The notes under the pieces were generated by a model. It was not told the DNA's origin. It searched no databases and worked only from the letters and a program-made list of their open reading frames with translations. Shown here piece after piece: positions 33,642-42,312 of a DNA stretch of 64,000 nucleotides; position 1 is the first letter of the stretch; each line of letters starts with the position of its first letter. The position numbers and the translations under genes were made by a program. Origin of the DNA: JAGVSZ01 sp019137045 (GTDB lineage: Bacteria > Pseudomonadota > Gammaproteobacteria > Burkholderiales > SG8-39); NCBI GenBank assembly GCA_046347635.1, contig JAXMFT010000004.1, positions 62,001-126,000 on the forward strand, given 5' to 3'.

Positions 33642-34808
33642 ATGCCGATCCTTCGAATGACCGACCTCGACCTGCGCGGCAGGCGGGTGTTCATCCGCGC
33701 CGACCTCAACGTGCCCCAGGACGACGCCGGCGCGATCACCGACGACACGCGCATTCGCGCCGCGGTGCCGGGCATCAAGCACGCGCTCGCCGCCGGGGCG
33801 CGGGTGATGGTCACCTCGCACCTGGGCCGCCCGAAGGAGGGCGAGCTCAAGCCGGAGGATTCGCTCGCGCCGGTCGCCGCGCGCCTCGCCGCGCTGCTCG
33901 GCGTGCCGGTGCCGCTGCGGCGGAACTGGATCGACGCGGGCGAGGTCGCGCCCGGTCCGGGCGAGGTCGTGATGCTCGAGAACTGCCGCGTCAACCCGGG
34001 CGAGAAGAAGGACGACGAGGCGCTCGCGCGGAAGATGGCGGCGCTGTGCGACGTGTACGTGAACGACGCTTTCGGCACCGCCCACCGCGCCGAGGCGACG
34101 ACGCACGGCATCGCGCGTTTCGCGCCGGTCGCGTGCGCCGGGCCGCTGATGATCGCGGAGGTCGACGCCCTGACGCAGGCGCTCGCGCGGCCGGCGCGCC
34201 CGCTCGTCGCGATCGTGGCCGGCTCCAAGGTCTCGACGAAGCTCACCATCCTCGCCGCGCTCGCGCAGAAGGTCGATCAGCTGATCGTCGGGGGCGGCAT
34301 CGCCAACACCTTCATGCTCGCCTCCGGGCTGCCGGTGGGCAGGTCGCTCGTGGAGAAGGACCTCGTCGACGAGGCGAGGCGCATCATGGCGCAGACGAAG
34401 GTGCCCCTGCCCACCGACGTGGTGGTGGGAAAAGGGCTCGAGGACAGGGCAGGAACGGTGAAGCCGGCGAGCGAGGTGGCCGGCGACGAGATGATCCTCG
34501 ACGTCGGGCCGCAGACGGCGGCGGCGCTCGCGACGGCGCTGCGGGCGGCGGGCACGATCGTCTGGAACGGGCCGGTGGGGGTGTTCGAGAACGCGGCGTT
34601 CGCAAAGGGCACGGAGACGATCGCCCACGCCATCGCCGAGTCGAAGGGCTTCTCCATCGCCGGGGGCGGCGACACGGTCGCGGCGATCAACAAGTTCGGC
34701 ATCGCCGGCCGCGTCGGGTACGTCTCCACGGCCGGCGGTGCGTTCCTCGAGTTCCTCGAAGGCAAGACGCTGCCGGCGCTCGCGGTGCTCGAGGCGCGCG
34801 GCGGCTAG
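33642..34808 (+). CDS. pgk: Phosphoglycerate kinase
   Basis: The 388-residue kinase shows FIRADLNVPQDDAGAITDDT (residues 17-36), SHLGRPKEGELKPEDSLAPV, YVNDAFGTAHRAEATTHGI, GSKVSTKLTIL and the ATP-site GGGDTVAAINKFG near the end. It phosphorylates 3-phosphoglycerate in the Calvin cycle. It is the last recognisable cbb gene before the toxin-antitoxin module. No intrinsic terminator follows in the 61 bases before the next promoter. Confidence 0.96.
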   Translation: MPILRMTDLDLRGRRVFIRADLNVPQDDAGAITDDTRIRAAVPGIKHALAAGARVMVTSHLGRPKEGELKPEDSLAPVAARLAALLGVPVPLRRNWIDAGEVAPGPGEVVMLENCRVNPGEKKDDEALARKMAALCDVYVNDAFGTAHRAEATTHGIARFAPVACAGPLMIAEVDALTQALARPARPLVAIVAGSKVSTKLTILAALAQKVDQLIVGGGIANTFMLASGLPVGRSLVEKDLVDEARRIMAQTKVPLPTDVVVGKGLEDRAGTVKPASEVAGDEMILDVGPQTAAALATALRAAGTIVWNGPVGVFENAAFAKGTETIAHAIAESKGFSIAGGGDTVAAINKFGIAGRVGYVSTAGGAFLEFLEGKTLPALAVLEARGG

Positions 34809-34869
34809 CGGCGTCCTGCGCCCGTCGCCGTAAGGCTGGCCGGCGGCCCCCCGGGGCGCGATCGTCCGG

Positions 34870-34913
34870 TTGCAATTGGAAAGGGTGCACGCTATCCTTT
34901 CATCTGAAAGGAT
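34870..34913 (+). promoter_or_regulatory. Promoter and operator of the Xre/RES module
   Basis: TTGCAA at 34870-34875 and TATCCT at 34893-34898 are exactly 17 bases apart. A perfect inverted repeat, ATCCTTTCA-TC-TGAAAGGAT (34894-34913), overlaps the -10 hexamer and runs to six bases before the antitoxin ATG. This is the expected arrangement for toxin-antitoxin autorepression by an Xre-family antitoxin. Confidence 0.75.
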
Positions 34914-34919
34914 GACGCG

Positions 34920-35306
34920 ATGGCTAGCCCCACTCCCGCGCGGCCCGCTGGCCGGCCGGAACCGGCCGCGGTGCTGACCAAGGCGGTGCTCAGGGCCACG
35001 ACCCTGCTCGGACTCTCCAACGCGGCCCTGGCGCGCGTGCTCGGCGTGAGCGAAGCGAGCGTCTCCCGGCTGGGCACCGGCGCGCGCGCGATCGACCCGG
35101 AGAGCAAGGAGGGAGAGCTCGCCCTTCTGCTCGTGCGCGTCTACCGCTCGCTCGATGCCCTCGTCGGTACCGACGAGGTGCAGCGCCGGGCGTGGATGGG
35201 GGGGTACAACCGGGCCCTCAACGGCCGGCCGAGAGACCTGATCCAGCGCGCCGACGGACTCGTCGCGGTGGTCTCGTACCTGGATGCGATGCGCGCGCCG
35301 GCGTGA
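34920..35306 (+). CDS. Xre/MbcA/ParS-type antitoxin
   Basis: The 128-residue protein has an Xre-like helix-turn-helix (LLGLSNAALARVLGVSEASV at about residues 29-48) followed by the C-terminal toxin-binding domain with LLVRVYRSLDALVGTDEV and ARWMGGYN-like AWMGGYNRALNGRPRDLI (about 90-107), the hallmark of antitoxins paired with RES toxins ('W----N--L-G-P-ELI'). It should block the RES active site with its C-terminus and repress the promoter upstream. A GTGA overlap couples it to the toxin. Confidence 0.88.
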   Translation: MASPTPARPAGRPEPAAVLTKAVLRATTLLGLSNAALARVLGVSEASVSRLGTGARAIDPESKEGELALLLVRVYRSLDALVGTDEVQRRAWMGGYNRALNGRPRDLIQRADGLVAVVSYLDAMRAPA

Positions 35307-36016
35307 CCCGCGCCTGGAAGCGTTCCTGGTTCGACCGTGGAGGACGCGTTCGCGGCGCGCAGCTCTGGCGCGGCGTGGAGGCGCAGCACGTCGTGTCGAC
35401 GATGCGTCTCGCCGACACGCTGGACGAACAGCGCACGCTCGAGGAGCTGCTCGAGGCGAGCAAGCCGCCGGTCCCGGCTGCGGCGCAGGGACGCCACTAC
35501 CTGCTCTTCACCCCCTTCCGCTACCGCTCACCGGTGCCGTCGCGCTTCCGCCTCCCCACCGATCCCGGTATCTGGTACGGCGCCGAGGAGCTGCGGACCG
35601 CGTGCGGCGAGGTCGCCTACTGGAAATGGCGCTTCCTCGCGGACAGCGAGGCCCTGAGCGGCCAGGCGTTGCACACCGAGCACACCTTCTTCGCTGCGCA
35701 GGTGCGCGGACGATGCGTCGATCTCCTCGCCCCTCCGTGGAATGCCGCCGCGAGCGCCTGGCGCCGCGGAACCGACTACGCCTCCTGCCAGGAGCTGGCC
35801 GCGGAGGCGCGGCAGCGCGACCTCGCCTGGATCCGCTACGCCTCGGTGCGCGTGCCCGGCGGCACCTGTGGTGCCGTACTGAAAGTGGAGGCGCTCTCGC
35901 TCGGGGAGGGGTTCGAGCAGCAGAGCTGGGCCTGCAAGACCTCCGGCGCCGGCGCGTACCTGCAGCGCGCCGGAGGCGGGGAACGCTACGAGTTCCCCGC
36001 GGCGGGGTGGGCATGA
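35303..36016 (+). CDS. RES-domain toxin (NAD-degrading type)
   Basis: The 237-residue protein, started at GTG 35303 in the GTGA overlap, contains the RES fold with LWRGVEAQH (Arg, about residue 20), YRSPVPSRFR and GIWYGAEEL, then RTACGEVAYWKWRF (Glu, about residue 115), and WIRYASVRVPGG (Ser, about 190). The Arg-Glu-Ser set is diagnostic. RES toxins such as MbcT and ParT degrade NAD or ADP-ribosylate targets. It is longer than the common 150-residue RES proteins. The module sits between pgk and pyk in the same orientation, so read-through from the cbb operon is possible. Confidence 0.82.
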   Translation: MTRAWKRSWFDRGGRVRGAQLWRGVEAQHVVSTMRLADTLDEQRTLEELLEASKPPVPAAAQGRHYLLFTPFRYRSPVPSRFRLPTDPGIWYGAEELRTACGEVAYWKWRFLADSEALSGQALHTEHTFFAAQVRGRCVDLLAPPWNAAASAWRRGTDYASCQELAAEARQRDLAWIRYASVRVPGGTCGAVLKVEALSLGEGFEQQSWACKTSGAGAYLQRAGGGERYEFPAAGWA

Positions 36017-36088
36017 GCCTTTCCGGCTTGCGGCCGCGCTGGCCGGTGTCGTAACGTGACGCCACGAAGAAGAACGACCAGGAGCCGC

Positions 36089-37558
36089 ATGCTGCCGCAC
36101 CCGTCCCAGAAGCTCGAACGCCGCCGCAGCACGAAGATCGTCGCGACGCTCGGCCCCGCGTCGAGCGATCCGGCGGTGCTCGAGCGCATGCTGCGCGCAG
36201 GCGTGGACGTCGTGCGCATGAACTTCTCGCACGGCTCTCCCGCCGACCACCAGGGGCGCGCCGCGCTCGTGCGCGAGCTGTGCCGCAAGACCGGGCGCAC
36301 GGTCGGCATCATGGGCGACCTGCAGGGGCCGAAGATCCGCGTCGGGAAGTTCGCCGAGGGCCGCGTCACGCTCGCCGCGGGCGACGCCTTCGTGCTCGAC
36401 GCCGCCTGCGCGCTCGGCGACCAGACTCGCGTCGGTCTCGACTACCGGGAGCTGCCGCAGGACGTGCGCGCGGGCGACGTGCTGCTGCTCGACGACGGCC
36501 GCATCGTCTTCGACGTCGAGCGCGTCGCGGGGCCGGAGATCCACTGCCGCGTGCGCCACGGCGGGGTGCTGTCGAACAACAAGGGCATCAACCGGCTCGG
36601 CGGCGGCCTGAGCGCGCCCGCGCTCACCGCCAAGGACATGGAGGACATCCGGCTCGCCGCGCAGATCAACGCCGACTACCTCGCCGTGTCGTTTCCGAAG
36701 AGCGGCAAGGACCTGTACATGGCGCGCGAGCTGCTGCGCGCCGCCGGGGGTAAGGCGCTCCTGATCGCCAAGATCGAGCGCGCGGAGGCGGTGCAGCGCG
36801 CGGCGTACGAGGACATCCTCGCCGCGTGCGACGGCATCATGGTGGCGCGCGGGGACCTCGCGGTCGAGGTGGGCGACGCTTCGGTGCCGGCGCTGCAGAA
36901 GCGCATGATCCATCTCGCGCGCGAGCACAACCGGCTCACGATCACCGCCACCCAGATGATGGAGTCGATGATCGCGAGCCCGGTGCCGACGCGCGCGGAA
37001 GTGTCCGACGTCGCGAACGCGGTGCTCGACGGCACCGACGCGGTGATGCTCTCGGCGGAGACGGCGGCCGGCAGGTATCCGGTCGAGACGATCGAGGCGA
37101 TGAGCCGCATCTGCGTCGAGGCCGAGAAGAGCATGCCGGTGCACCTCGACCGCGAGTTCCTCGACCGGGTGTTCACGCGCATCGACCAGTCGATCGCGAT
37201 GGCGGCGCTGTTCACCGCCTACCACCTGAAGGTGAAGGCGATCGCGGCGCTCACGGAGTCGGGGTCGACCGCGCTCTGGATGTCGCGGCTGAACTGCGGC
37301 GTGCCGATCTACGCGCTCACTGCGCAGACCGGAACGCGCTATCGGGTGAGCCTCTTCCGCGACGTGCAGCCGATCACCGTGAGCTACCAGGGGCACGACC
37401 GCGACGCGCTGCTCGAGGAGGCCGAGGCGGTCCTGGTCAAGAACGGCGTGGTGGCGCAGGGCGATCTCATCGTGATCTCGTTCGGCGAGCCGATCGGCGC
37501 CTCCGGCGGAACGAACACGATGAAGATCGTGCGCGTCGGCGAGCACCGGCGGGCCTGA
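36089..37558 (+). CDS. pyk: Pyruvate kinase
   Basis: The 489-residue enzyme has RRSTKIVATLGPASSDPAVL and MNFSHGSPADHQ near the N-terminus, the potassium and metal site MGDLQGPKIRVGKF (about residues 75-88), DYLAVSFPKSGKDL, the catalytic Lys in LIAKIERAEAVQ (about 228) and the signature MVARGDLAVEVGD, then ATQMMESMI. It makes pyruvate and ATP from PEP. The ATG at 36089 has AGGAG five bases before. It follows the toxin gene by 72 bases. This arrangement (pgk then pyk) is common in cbb clusters, so the toxin-antitoxin pair looks inserted. Confidence 0.95.
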   Translation: MLPHPSQKLERRRSTKIVATLGPASSDPAVLERMLRAGVDVVRMNFSHGSPADHQGRAALVRELCRKTGRTVGIMGDLQGPKIRVGKFAEGRVTLAAGDAFVLDAACALGDQTRVGLDYRELPQDVRAGDVLLLDDGRIVFDVERVAGPEIHCRVRHGGVLSNNKGINRLGGGLSAPALTAKDMEDIRLAAQINADYLAVSFPKSGKDLYMARELLRAAGGKALLIAKIERAEAVQRAAYEDILAACDGIMVARGDLAVEVGDASVPALQKRMIHLAREHNRLTITATQMMESMIASPVPTRAEVSDVANAVLDGTDAVMLSAETAAGRYPVETIEAMSRICVEAEKSMPVHLDREFLDRVFTRIDQSIAMAALFTAYHLKVKAIAALTESGSTALWMSRLNCGVPIYALTAQTGTRYRVSLFRDVQPITVSYQGHDRDALLEEAEAVLVKNGVVAQGDLIVISFGEPIGASGGTNTMKIVRVGEHRRA

Positions 37559-37890
37559 GAAGAAAGCCGGGAATCCCGAGAAAGCCAGGACTCCCGCATT
37601 TGACCTACGGATCGCGATACTGAGATGTCGACGCAATTTACAGTGACTACATGAGAGATTTGTTAGAAGAATCAACGGTGAATCAACTTGTACGTCGGTA
37701 GTATGGAAAAAGCCTGTCGCGCAGCTTTACAAAGCGAGTCATTACTCTTCGGCATCTGCGTTGCAACCACTTGTTTCGTCTGGAATGTCGTATTTCGGCG
37801 CGAAGCTTGCTCGCCGTCCGCACCACTATTGTCTGGCGGGAAGACGCTCGAGTCGGGCACCTCAGAGTCGGTCCAGGCAGGGGAGGCACC
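37559..37890. other. Intergenic region upstream of the PEP-CTERM gene
   Basis: These 332 bases are clearly AT-richer than the cbb operon. I see no gene, no clear sigma-70 pair and no sigma-54 (GG-N10-GC) motif of the kind placed before some PEP-CTERM genes. A GGGGAGG ribosome binding site lies five bases before the ATG at 37891. The GC drop starts about 50 bases after the pyk stop and continues through the next gene. Confidence 0.5.
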
Positions 37891-39273
37891 ATGCGAATCG
37901 CGCGTTACGCAGTCGCAGCCCTCTCGTTCTTCGCCATCGGGGCTGCGGTGGCTCTACCCGTGGTCGACGAACCGTTTGCGCTGCGGCTACAGAACAGCGC
38001 GAACTCCAACAACTTCGCAACGGGCGACACCCTCTTTTGGGGCGCAAGTAGCGTACCGGGCGGCGAGTCGTTCTGGGCTATCACACGGCAGTGCCCGATT
38101 GGTGGAACCTGCGTCGCGGGTCCGCCGCCAACCGGTCCTAGCGTGGTAGGGCAAGCACTTTTCTACCGACCTTTCACTCTCTTCCCGAACCAATACTTCG
38201 CTTCCCGGCCCTATAACTCCGCGCTTACCGGGCCGTGGACGTTGATCGTTTCATCGCAAGCTACGCGACCCGTCCCGGGACAGCCCTTCGATCCGTTAAC
38301 GACAGCGTTCGTTAACACACCGGCGGTCGGCAATGTCGGGCGGATGCCCTTCGTTACGTCGATGACCGTCACTGGCGCGGGTCTTACGCCCAGCCTGAGC
38401 TGGATCTTGCCCTCGGCCGCGGAGCTGAGCGCCGCCGGCGTCCAGCTCGATCGCGTGAGGATCCAGATCACGGACAATACGCCGGGTTTTCGGGCTACTG
38501 CGACGTCACGCAGTCCGACATTCTCAAACTCGTTTGACGTGGGGGACGTCATCGGCTTTAGCGTCGTTGCGGCCGGGCCGGCGGTGACCACCAACACGAG
38601 TTATTCAATCCCGTCGGGTATTCTGACTCTAGGCCATCAATACTCAATTGGGATTCTGCTTGAAGACACGCGCGCTAACGGCTCCGCGCTCTCGCGGTCA
38701 GCTTCGTACTTCGATTTCACTCCGTTGAGTTCGTCGATTGCCAACAGCGTGTATCTGCCGACCACGGTGCCGGTGCCCACGACGAGCGGCCTAACTTCCG
38801 GGGCGCTTTATTCGTTTAGTCAATTGCCTGCTTCTCCGAATTCGGTGACGTTCATCGACCCGATCGTAGCAACCGGATTCGAATACCACACGGGAGGCAC
38901 AGCGGATCCAAACTTCAGAACCGTACAGATCGTCACCGACGTCGGGGACGGAAACTATGAAGTATGGCTCTGGGATGGCGCGAATTGGTTCCTGTTTGAT
39001 GCGGCTCTTGCCGTAAACGAGGTTTTTGACTTCACGACATTTGATTCGTCAGGCGTCGATCAGTTTCAGATTCGCGGCATCGAGACATCGGCTGGAATGA
39101 GCCCCTTTGACGTCACTGCGTTCGTGACTGGACTAACTTTCATACGTGATGGAACGTTCAACGGCACCATGCAGGCCCTCGTGACCGAAGTGGCGGCGAT
39201 TCCGGAACCGCCATTGCTCGCGCTGCTCCTCATTGCTTTCGCAACTCTAGCCTCGCGCCGCCGCATCGGCTGA
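37891..39273 (+). CDS. PEP-CTERM sorting-domain protein
   Basis: The 460-residue secreted protein has a signal peptide (YAVAALSFFAIGAAVALPVV, residues 5-24) and ends with IPEPPLLALLLIAFATLASR followed by Arg-Arg, the PEP-CTERM signal: PEP motif, hydrophobic helix, basic tail. An exosortase would cleave it at PEP and attach or export it. The body is Ser/Thr/Gly-rich and beta-like with no recognised domain; FEYHTGGTADPNFRTVQI and VGDGNYEVWLWDG suggest a jelly-roll. Codon use (many TTA, ATT, AAT, TCA) and GC differ from neighbours, hinting at transfer. No exosortase or exopolysaccharide gene is in the window. Confidence 0.85.
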   Translation: MRIARYAVAALSFFAIGAAVALPVVDEPFALRLQNSANSNNFATGDTLFWGASSVPGGESFWAITRQCPIGGTCVAGPPPTGPSVVGQALFYRPFTLFPNQYFASRPYNSALTGPWTLIVSSQATRPVPGQPFDPLTTAFVNTPAVGNVGRMPFVTSMTVTGAGLTPSLSWILPSAAELSAAGVQLDRVRIQITDNTPGFRATATSRSPTFSNSFDVGDVIGFSVVAAGPAVTTNTSYSIPSGILTLGHQYSIGILLEDTRANGSALSRSASYFDFTPLSSSIANSVYLPTTVPVPTTSGLTSGALYSFSQLPASPNSVTFIDPIVATGFEYHTGGTADPNFRTVQIVTDVGDGNYEVWLWDGANWFLFDAALAVNEVFDFTTFDSSGVDQFQIRGIETSAGMSPFDVTAFVTGLTFIRDGTFNGTMQALVTEVAAIPEPPLLALLLIAFATLASRRRIG

Positions 39274-39290
39274 ATCAAGCGAGTGGTGTC

Positions 39291-39325
39291 AAGGAGGCCG
39301 GCAACGCGCCGGCCTCCTTGTTTTT
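39291..39325 (+). terminator. Rho-independent terminator after the PEP-CTERM gene
   Basis: A perfect 12-bp stem (AAGGAGGCCGGC at 39291-39302 with GCCGGCCTCCTT at 39308-39319) has a five-base loop and is followed by GTTTTTG. It lies 17 bases after the PEP-CTERM stop. It is the clearest intrinsic terminator in the window and separates this gene from the next operon. Confidence 0.85.
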
Positions 39326-39341
39326 GTGGGAGCATTCCCGC

Positions 39342-40361
39342 GTGCTTCCCGTTCGGCTGGACTCGGTCGACCATCTCGAGGACGTGATGACCACGCCCTC
39401 GCCGGCGCTCGTCGCGGACCTCGCGCGCGTGCCGGGCGACATCCTGGTGCTGGGGGTGGGGGGCAAGATGGGCCCCACGCTCGCCCGCCTCGCGAAGCGC
39501 GCGGTGCCCAAGCGCGAGGTGATCGGCGTGGCGCGCTTCAGCGAGCCGGGGCTGCGCTCGGCGCTCGCCGCGGCCGGCGTGCGCACGATCGAGTGCGACC
39601 TGCTCGACCGCGCCGCCGTGGCCCGCCTGCCCGCGGTCCCGAACGTCGTCTTCATGGCCGGCCGCAAGTTCGGCTCGACCGGGGCCGAGCACCTCACCTG
39701 GGCGATGAACGCCCTCGTGCCGGCGATCGTCGCGGAGCGCTACTCTCACGCGCGCATCGTCGCTTTCTCCACCGCCTGCGTGTACCCGTTCGTGCCGGTC
39801 GCGAGCGGCGGCGCGCGCGAGGACGTGCCGACCACGCCGCCCCCCGGGGAGTACGCGAACTCCTGCGTCGCGCGCGAGCGGCTGTTCCAGCACCTTTCCC
39901 ACCGCCACGGCACGCCCGGCCGGCTCATCCGCCTCTCGTACGCGATCGACATGCGCTACGGCGTGCTGCACGACGTGGCGCGCAAGGTGCTCGCGCGCGA
40001 GCCGATCGACCTCGCGATGGGGCACGTCAACGTGATCTGGCAGGGCGACGCCAACAGCCAGGCGCTGCGCGCGCTCGCCCACTGCACCGCGCCGACGAGC
40101 GGGCTCAACGTCAGCGGCCCGCCGACGAGCATCCGCGCCCTGGCGAGCGCGTTCGGCGAGCGGTTCGGGGTCGCGCCGGTGCTGACCGGGGTCGAGTCCG
40201 ACAGCGCGTGGCTGGTGGACACGACCGAAGCCGCGCGCCTGTTCGGTCCGCCCGCGGTTTCGCTGCAGCGGATGATCGACTGGACCGCCGACTGGGTCGC
40301 GCGCGGCGGCGCGTCGCTCGGCAAGGCCACGCACTACGAGGTGCGCGATGGCAGCTACTGA
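39342..40361 (+). CDS. NAD-dependent epimerase/dehydratase family protein
   Basis: The 339-residue extended SDR has its cofactor loop as LVLGVGGKMGPTLARLAKRA (about residues 38-57), an unusual GxGGxxG. The region NVVFMAGRKFGSTGAEHLTW, Ser-Thr in VAFSTACVYPF, and the YANSCVARER segment stand where SDRs have catalytic Ser/Thr and YxxxK; the Lys is replaced (YANSC). That makes activity uncertain. I start at GTG 39342 because the TTG at 39318 lies inside the terminator stem. It overlaps the GNAT gene by 14 bases and is the first gene of a four-gene unit. Confidence 0.75.
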   Translation: MLPVRLDSVDHLEDVMTTPSPALVADLARVPGDILVLGVGGKMGPTLARLAKRAVPKREVIGVARFSEPGLRSALAAAGVRTIECDLLDRAAVARLPAVPNVVFMAGRKFGSTGAEHLTWAMNALVPAIVAERYSHARIVAFSTACVYPFVPVASGGAREDVPTTPPPGEYANSCVARERLFQHLSHRHGTPGRLIRLSYAIDMRYGVLHDVARKVLAREPIDLAMGHVNVIWQGDANSQALRALAHCTAPTSGLNVSGPPTSIRALASAFGERFGVAPVLTGVESDSAWLVDTTEAARLFGPPAVSLQRMIDWTADWVARGGASLGKATHYEVRDGSY

Positions 40362-41214
40362 AGCCGTCCCGATCCGCGCGCTCGGCTTCGCCGACCTCGA
40401 AGCGGTCCAGAACCTCTCGTTCGAGGCGGGCTGGAACCAGGTCGAGGCCGACTGGCGCATCTTCCTCGAGCTCGGACACCTCTACGGCGTCGACGGCCCG
40501 GCCGGCGCGGTGCACGCGACCGGCGCGACGCTGCCGCTCGGGCGCGAGTTCGGCTGGATCAGCATGATCATCGTGACCGCGGGGGCGCGTCATCGCGGCA
40601 TCGCCGCGCAGCTCGTGCTGCACGGGATCGAGGACCTCGCGGCGCAGGGCCTCGTCCCCGGCCTGGATGCGACGCAGGCCGGGCGCGAGGTCTACGCGCG
40701 GCTCGGGTTCCGCGATTCCTGGCCGATCACGCGCCTGGTGCGTCCCGGCACCGGGCGGGTGCGCGCGGACGCCGGCGCGACCGCGCCGGAGCTGCGCGCC
40801 GCCACGCTCGCCGACGTGGACGCGGTGATGGCGCTCGACCGGCGCGCCTTCGGCACGGAGCGGCGCGCGGTGATCGCGCGCCTGATCGAGCGCGCGCCGC
40901 AGCTCGCGGTGGTGGGCTGGACGCCCGGCGCCGCCGGGTTCCTGCTCGGCCGCTTCGGCCGGACCGCGACGCACCTCGGGCCGGTGGTCGCCTCCGACCC
41001 GGCCGTCGCGCTCTCCATGATCGACTACGCGGTCGCGCGCGCGCCCGGGCCGTTCGCGCTCGACCTCGTGGACCTCCGGCCGGGGCTGCGCGCCGCGCTC
41101 GAGGCGCGCGGTTTCGCCGCGCAGCGCACGTTCCGCCGCATGCTGTACCGGCGCACGGAACCCTTCGGCGACCCGAACTTCGCGCTCGCGATCGCCGGGC
41201 CGGAGCTCGGCTGA
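40348..41214 (+). CDS. GNAT acetyltransferase, two tandem domains
   Basis: The 288-residue protein has an N-terminal GNAT domain with SMIIVTAGARHRGIAAQLVL (acetyl-CoA pyrophosphate loop R-x-x-G-I/A, about residues 72-91) and YARLGFRD, and a second GNAT-like domain from about residue 145 in which the loop is degenerate (GPVVASDPAVALSMIDYA). It overlaps the epimerase gene and is 13 bases before the aldolase-family gene, so all belong to one transcript. The acceptor is unknown; an amine or a CoA-linked intermediate is possible. Confidence 0.75.
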   Translation: MAATEAVPIRALGFADLEAVQNLSFEAGWNQVEADWRIFLELGHLYGVDGPAGAVHATGATLPLGREFGWISMIIVTAGARHRGIAAQLVLHGIEDLAAQGLVPGLDATQAGREVYARLGFRDSWPITRLVRPGTGRVRADAGATAPELRAATLADVDAVMALDRRAFGTERRAVIARLIERAPQLAVVGWTPGAAGFLLGRFGRTATHLGPVVASDPAVALSMIDYAVARAPGPFALDLVDLRPGLRAALEARGFAAQRTFRRMLYRRTEPFGDPNFALAIAGPELG

Positions 41215-41227
41215 AGGCGCGCGCCCG

Positions 41228-42295
41228 ATGCCGGTCGTGCGCCACTGGGAGGAGATGCCGCCCGCGGTCCTCGCGCTCCTGCGGCGCGGGACGGTGATCC
41301 CCGCGCACCTCCTCGCCCTGGACGCCGCGCGCCGGCTCGACCGGCGCCGGCAGCGCGCGCTGACGCGCTACTACCTCGACGCCGGCGCGGGCGGGCTCGC
41401 GGTCGGCGTGCACGCGACCCAGTTCGCGATCCGCGCGGCGGGACTGTACGAGCCGGTCCTGCGGCTCGCGCTGGACGCCGTCGCCGAGTGGACCGACCGG
41501 CCGGTGGTGATGATCGCCGGTCTCGCGGGACGCACCGCGCAGGCGCGCCAGGAGGCGGAGCTCGCGCGCGCGATCGGCTACCACGCCGGGCTCCTTTCGC
41601 TCGCCGCGATGAAGGGCGCCGCCGAGGACGAGCTGGTCGCGCACTGCACCGCGGTGTCCAGGGTGATGCCGCTCGTCGGGTTCTACCTGCAGCCGGCGGT
41701 CGGCGGTATCGCGCTCTCGGCGCGCTTCTGGGAGCGCTTCGCGGCGATCGAGAACGTGGTCGCGATCAAGATCGCGCCGTTCAACCGCTACCGTACGCTC
41801 GACGTCGTGCGCGGCGTGGTGGCCGCGCGCGCCGAGGACCGCGTCACGCTCTACACCGGCAACGACGACCACATCGTCCCCGATCTCGTCACGCCGTATG
41901 CGATCCGGCGCGGCGACGAAGACGTGGTCGTGCGCATTCGCGGCGGGCTGCTCGGGCACTGGAGCGTGTGGACGAAGACCGCCGTCGAGCTGCTGGCGAT
42001 CCTCCACCTCGTGGTCGGGCGCGGCGCGATCCCGCTCGAGCTGCTCGAACTCGACGCGCGCGTCACCGACGCCAACGCCGCGTTCTTCGACGTGGCACAC
42101 GACTTCGCCGGCTGCATCGCCGGCTGCCACGAGGTGCTGCGGCGCCAGGGCCTGCTCGAGGGCATCTGGTGCCTCGATCCGCGCGAAGGCCTCTCGCCCG
42201 GCCAGGCCGAGGAGATCGCGCGCGTCATGGCCGCGTACCCCGAACTGGACGATACCGAGTTCGTGCGGGAGAATCTCGCGCGCTGGCTCGGTTGA
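41228..42295 (+). CDS. Dihydrodipicolinate synthase family (DapA-like) aldolase or dehydratase
   Basis: The 355-residue TIM-barrel protein has the DapA-like layout: VIPAHLLALD at the start, GAGGLAVGVHATQF (the GTTGE-like position), MPLVGFYLQP with the Tyr pair region, and the Schiff-base Lys in VVAIKIAPFNRYRT at about residue 180. Biosynthetic DapA would carry GTTGES and be about 290 residues, so this is a catabolic relative cleaving or dehydrating a keto acid. It follows the epimerase and GNAT genes and precedes the FmdE-like gene. Confidence 0.75.
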   Translation: MPVVRHWEEMPPAVLALLRRGTVIPAHLLALDAARRLDRRRQRALTRYYLDAGAGGLAVGVHATQFAIRAAGLYEPVLRLALDAVAEWTDRPVVMIAGLAGRTAQARQEAELARAIGYHAGLLSLAAMKGAAEDELVAHCTAVSRVMPLVGFYLQPAVGGIALSARFWERFAAIENVVAIKIAPFNRYRTLDVVRGVVAARAEDRVTLYTGNDDHIVPDLVTPYAIRRGDEDVVVRIRGGLLGHWSVWTKTAVELLAILHLVVGRGAIPLELLELDARVTDANAAFFDVAHDFAGCIAGCHEVLRRQGLLEGIWCLDPREGLSPGQAEEIARVMAAYPELDDTEFVRENLARWLG

Positions 42296-42312
42296 GAAGA
42301 GGAGACGTTGAA

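Noticed and set aside
38297..38318. Two GTTAAC copies within the PEP-CTERM gene
   Set aside because: Their spacing is ten bases, not six, they lie inside a coding region and in AT-richer DNA where they are expected by chance; not counted as an operator.
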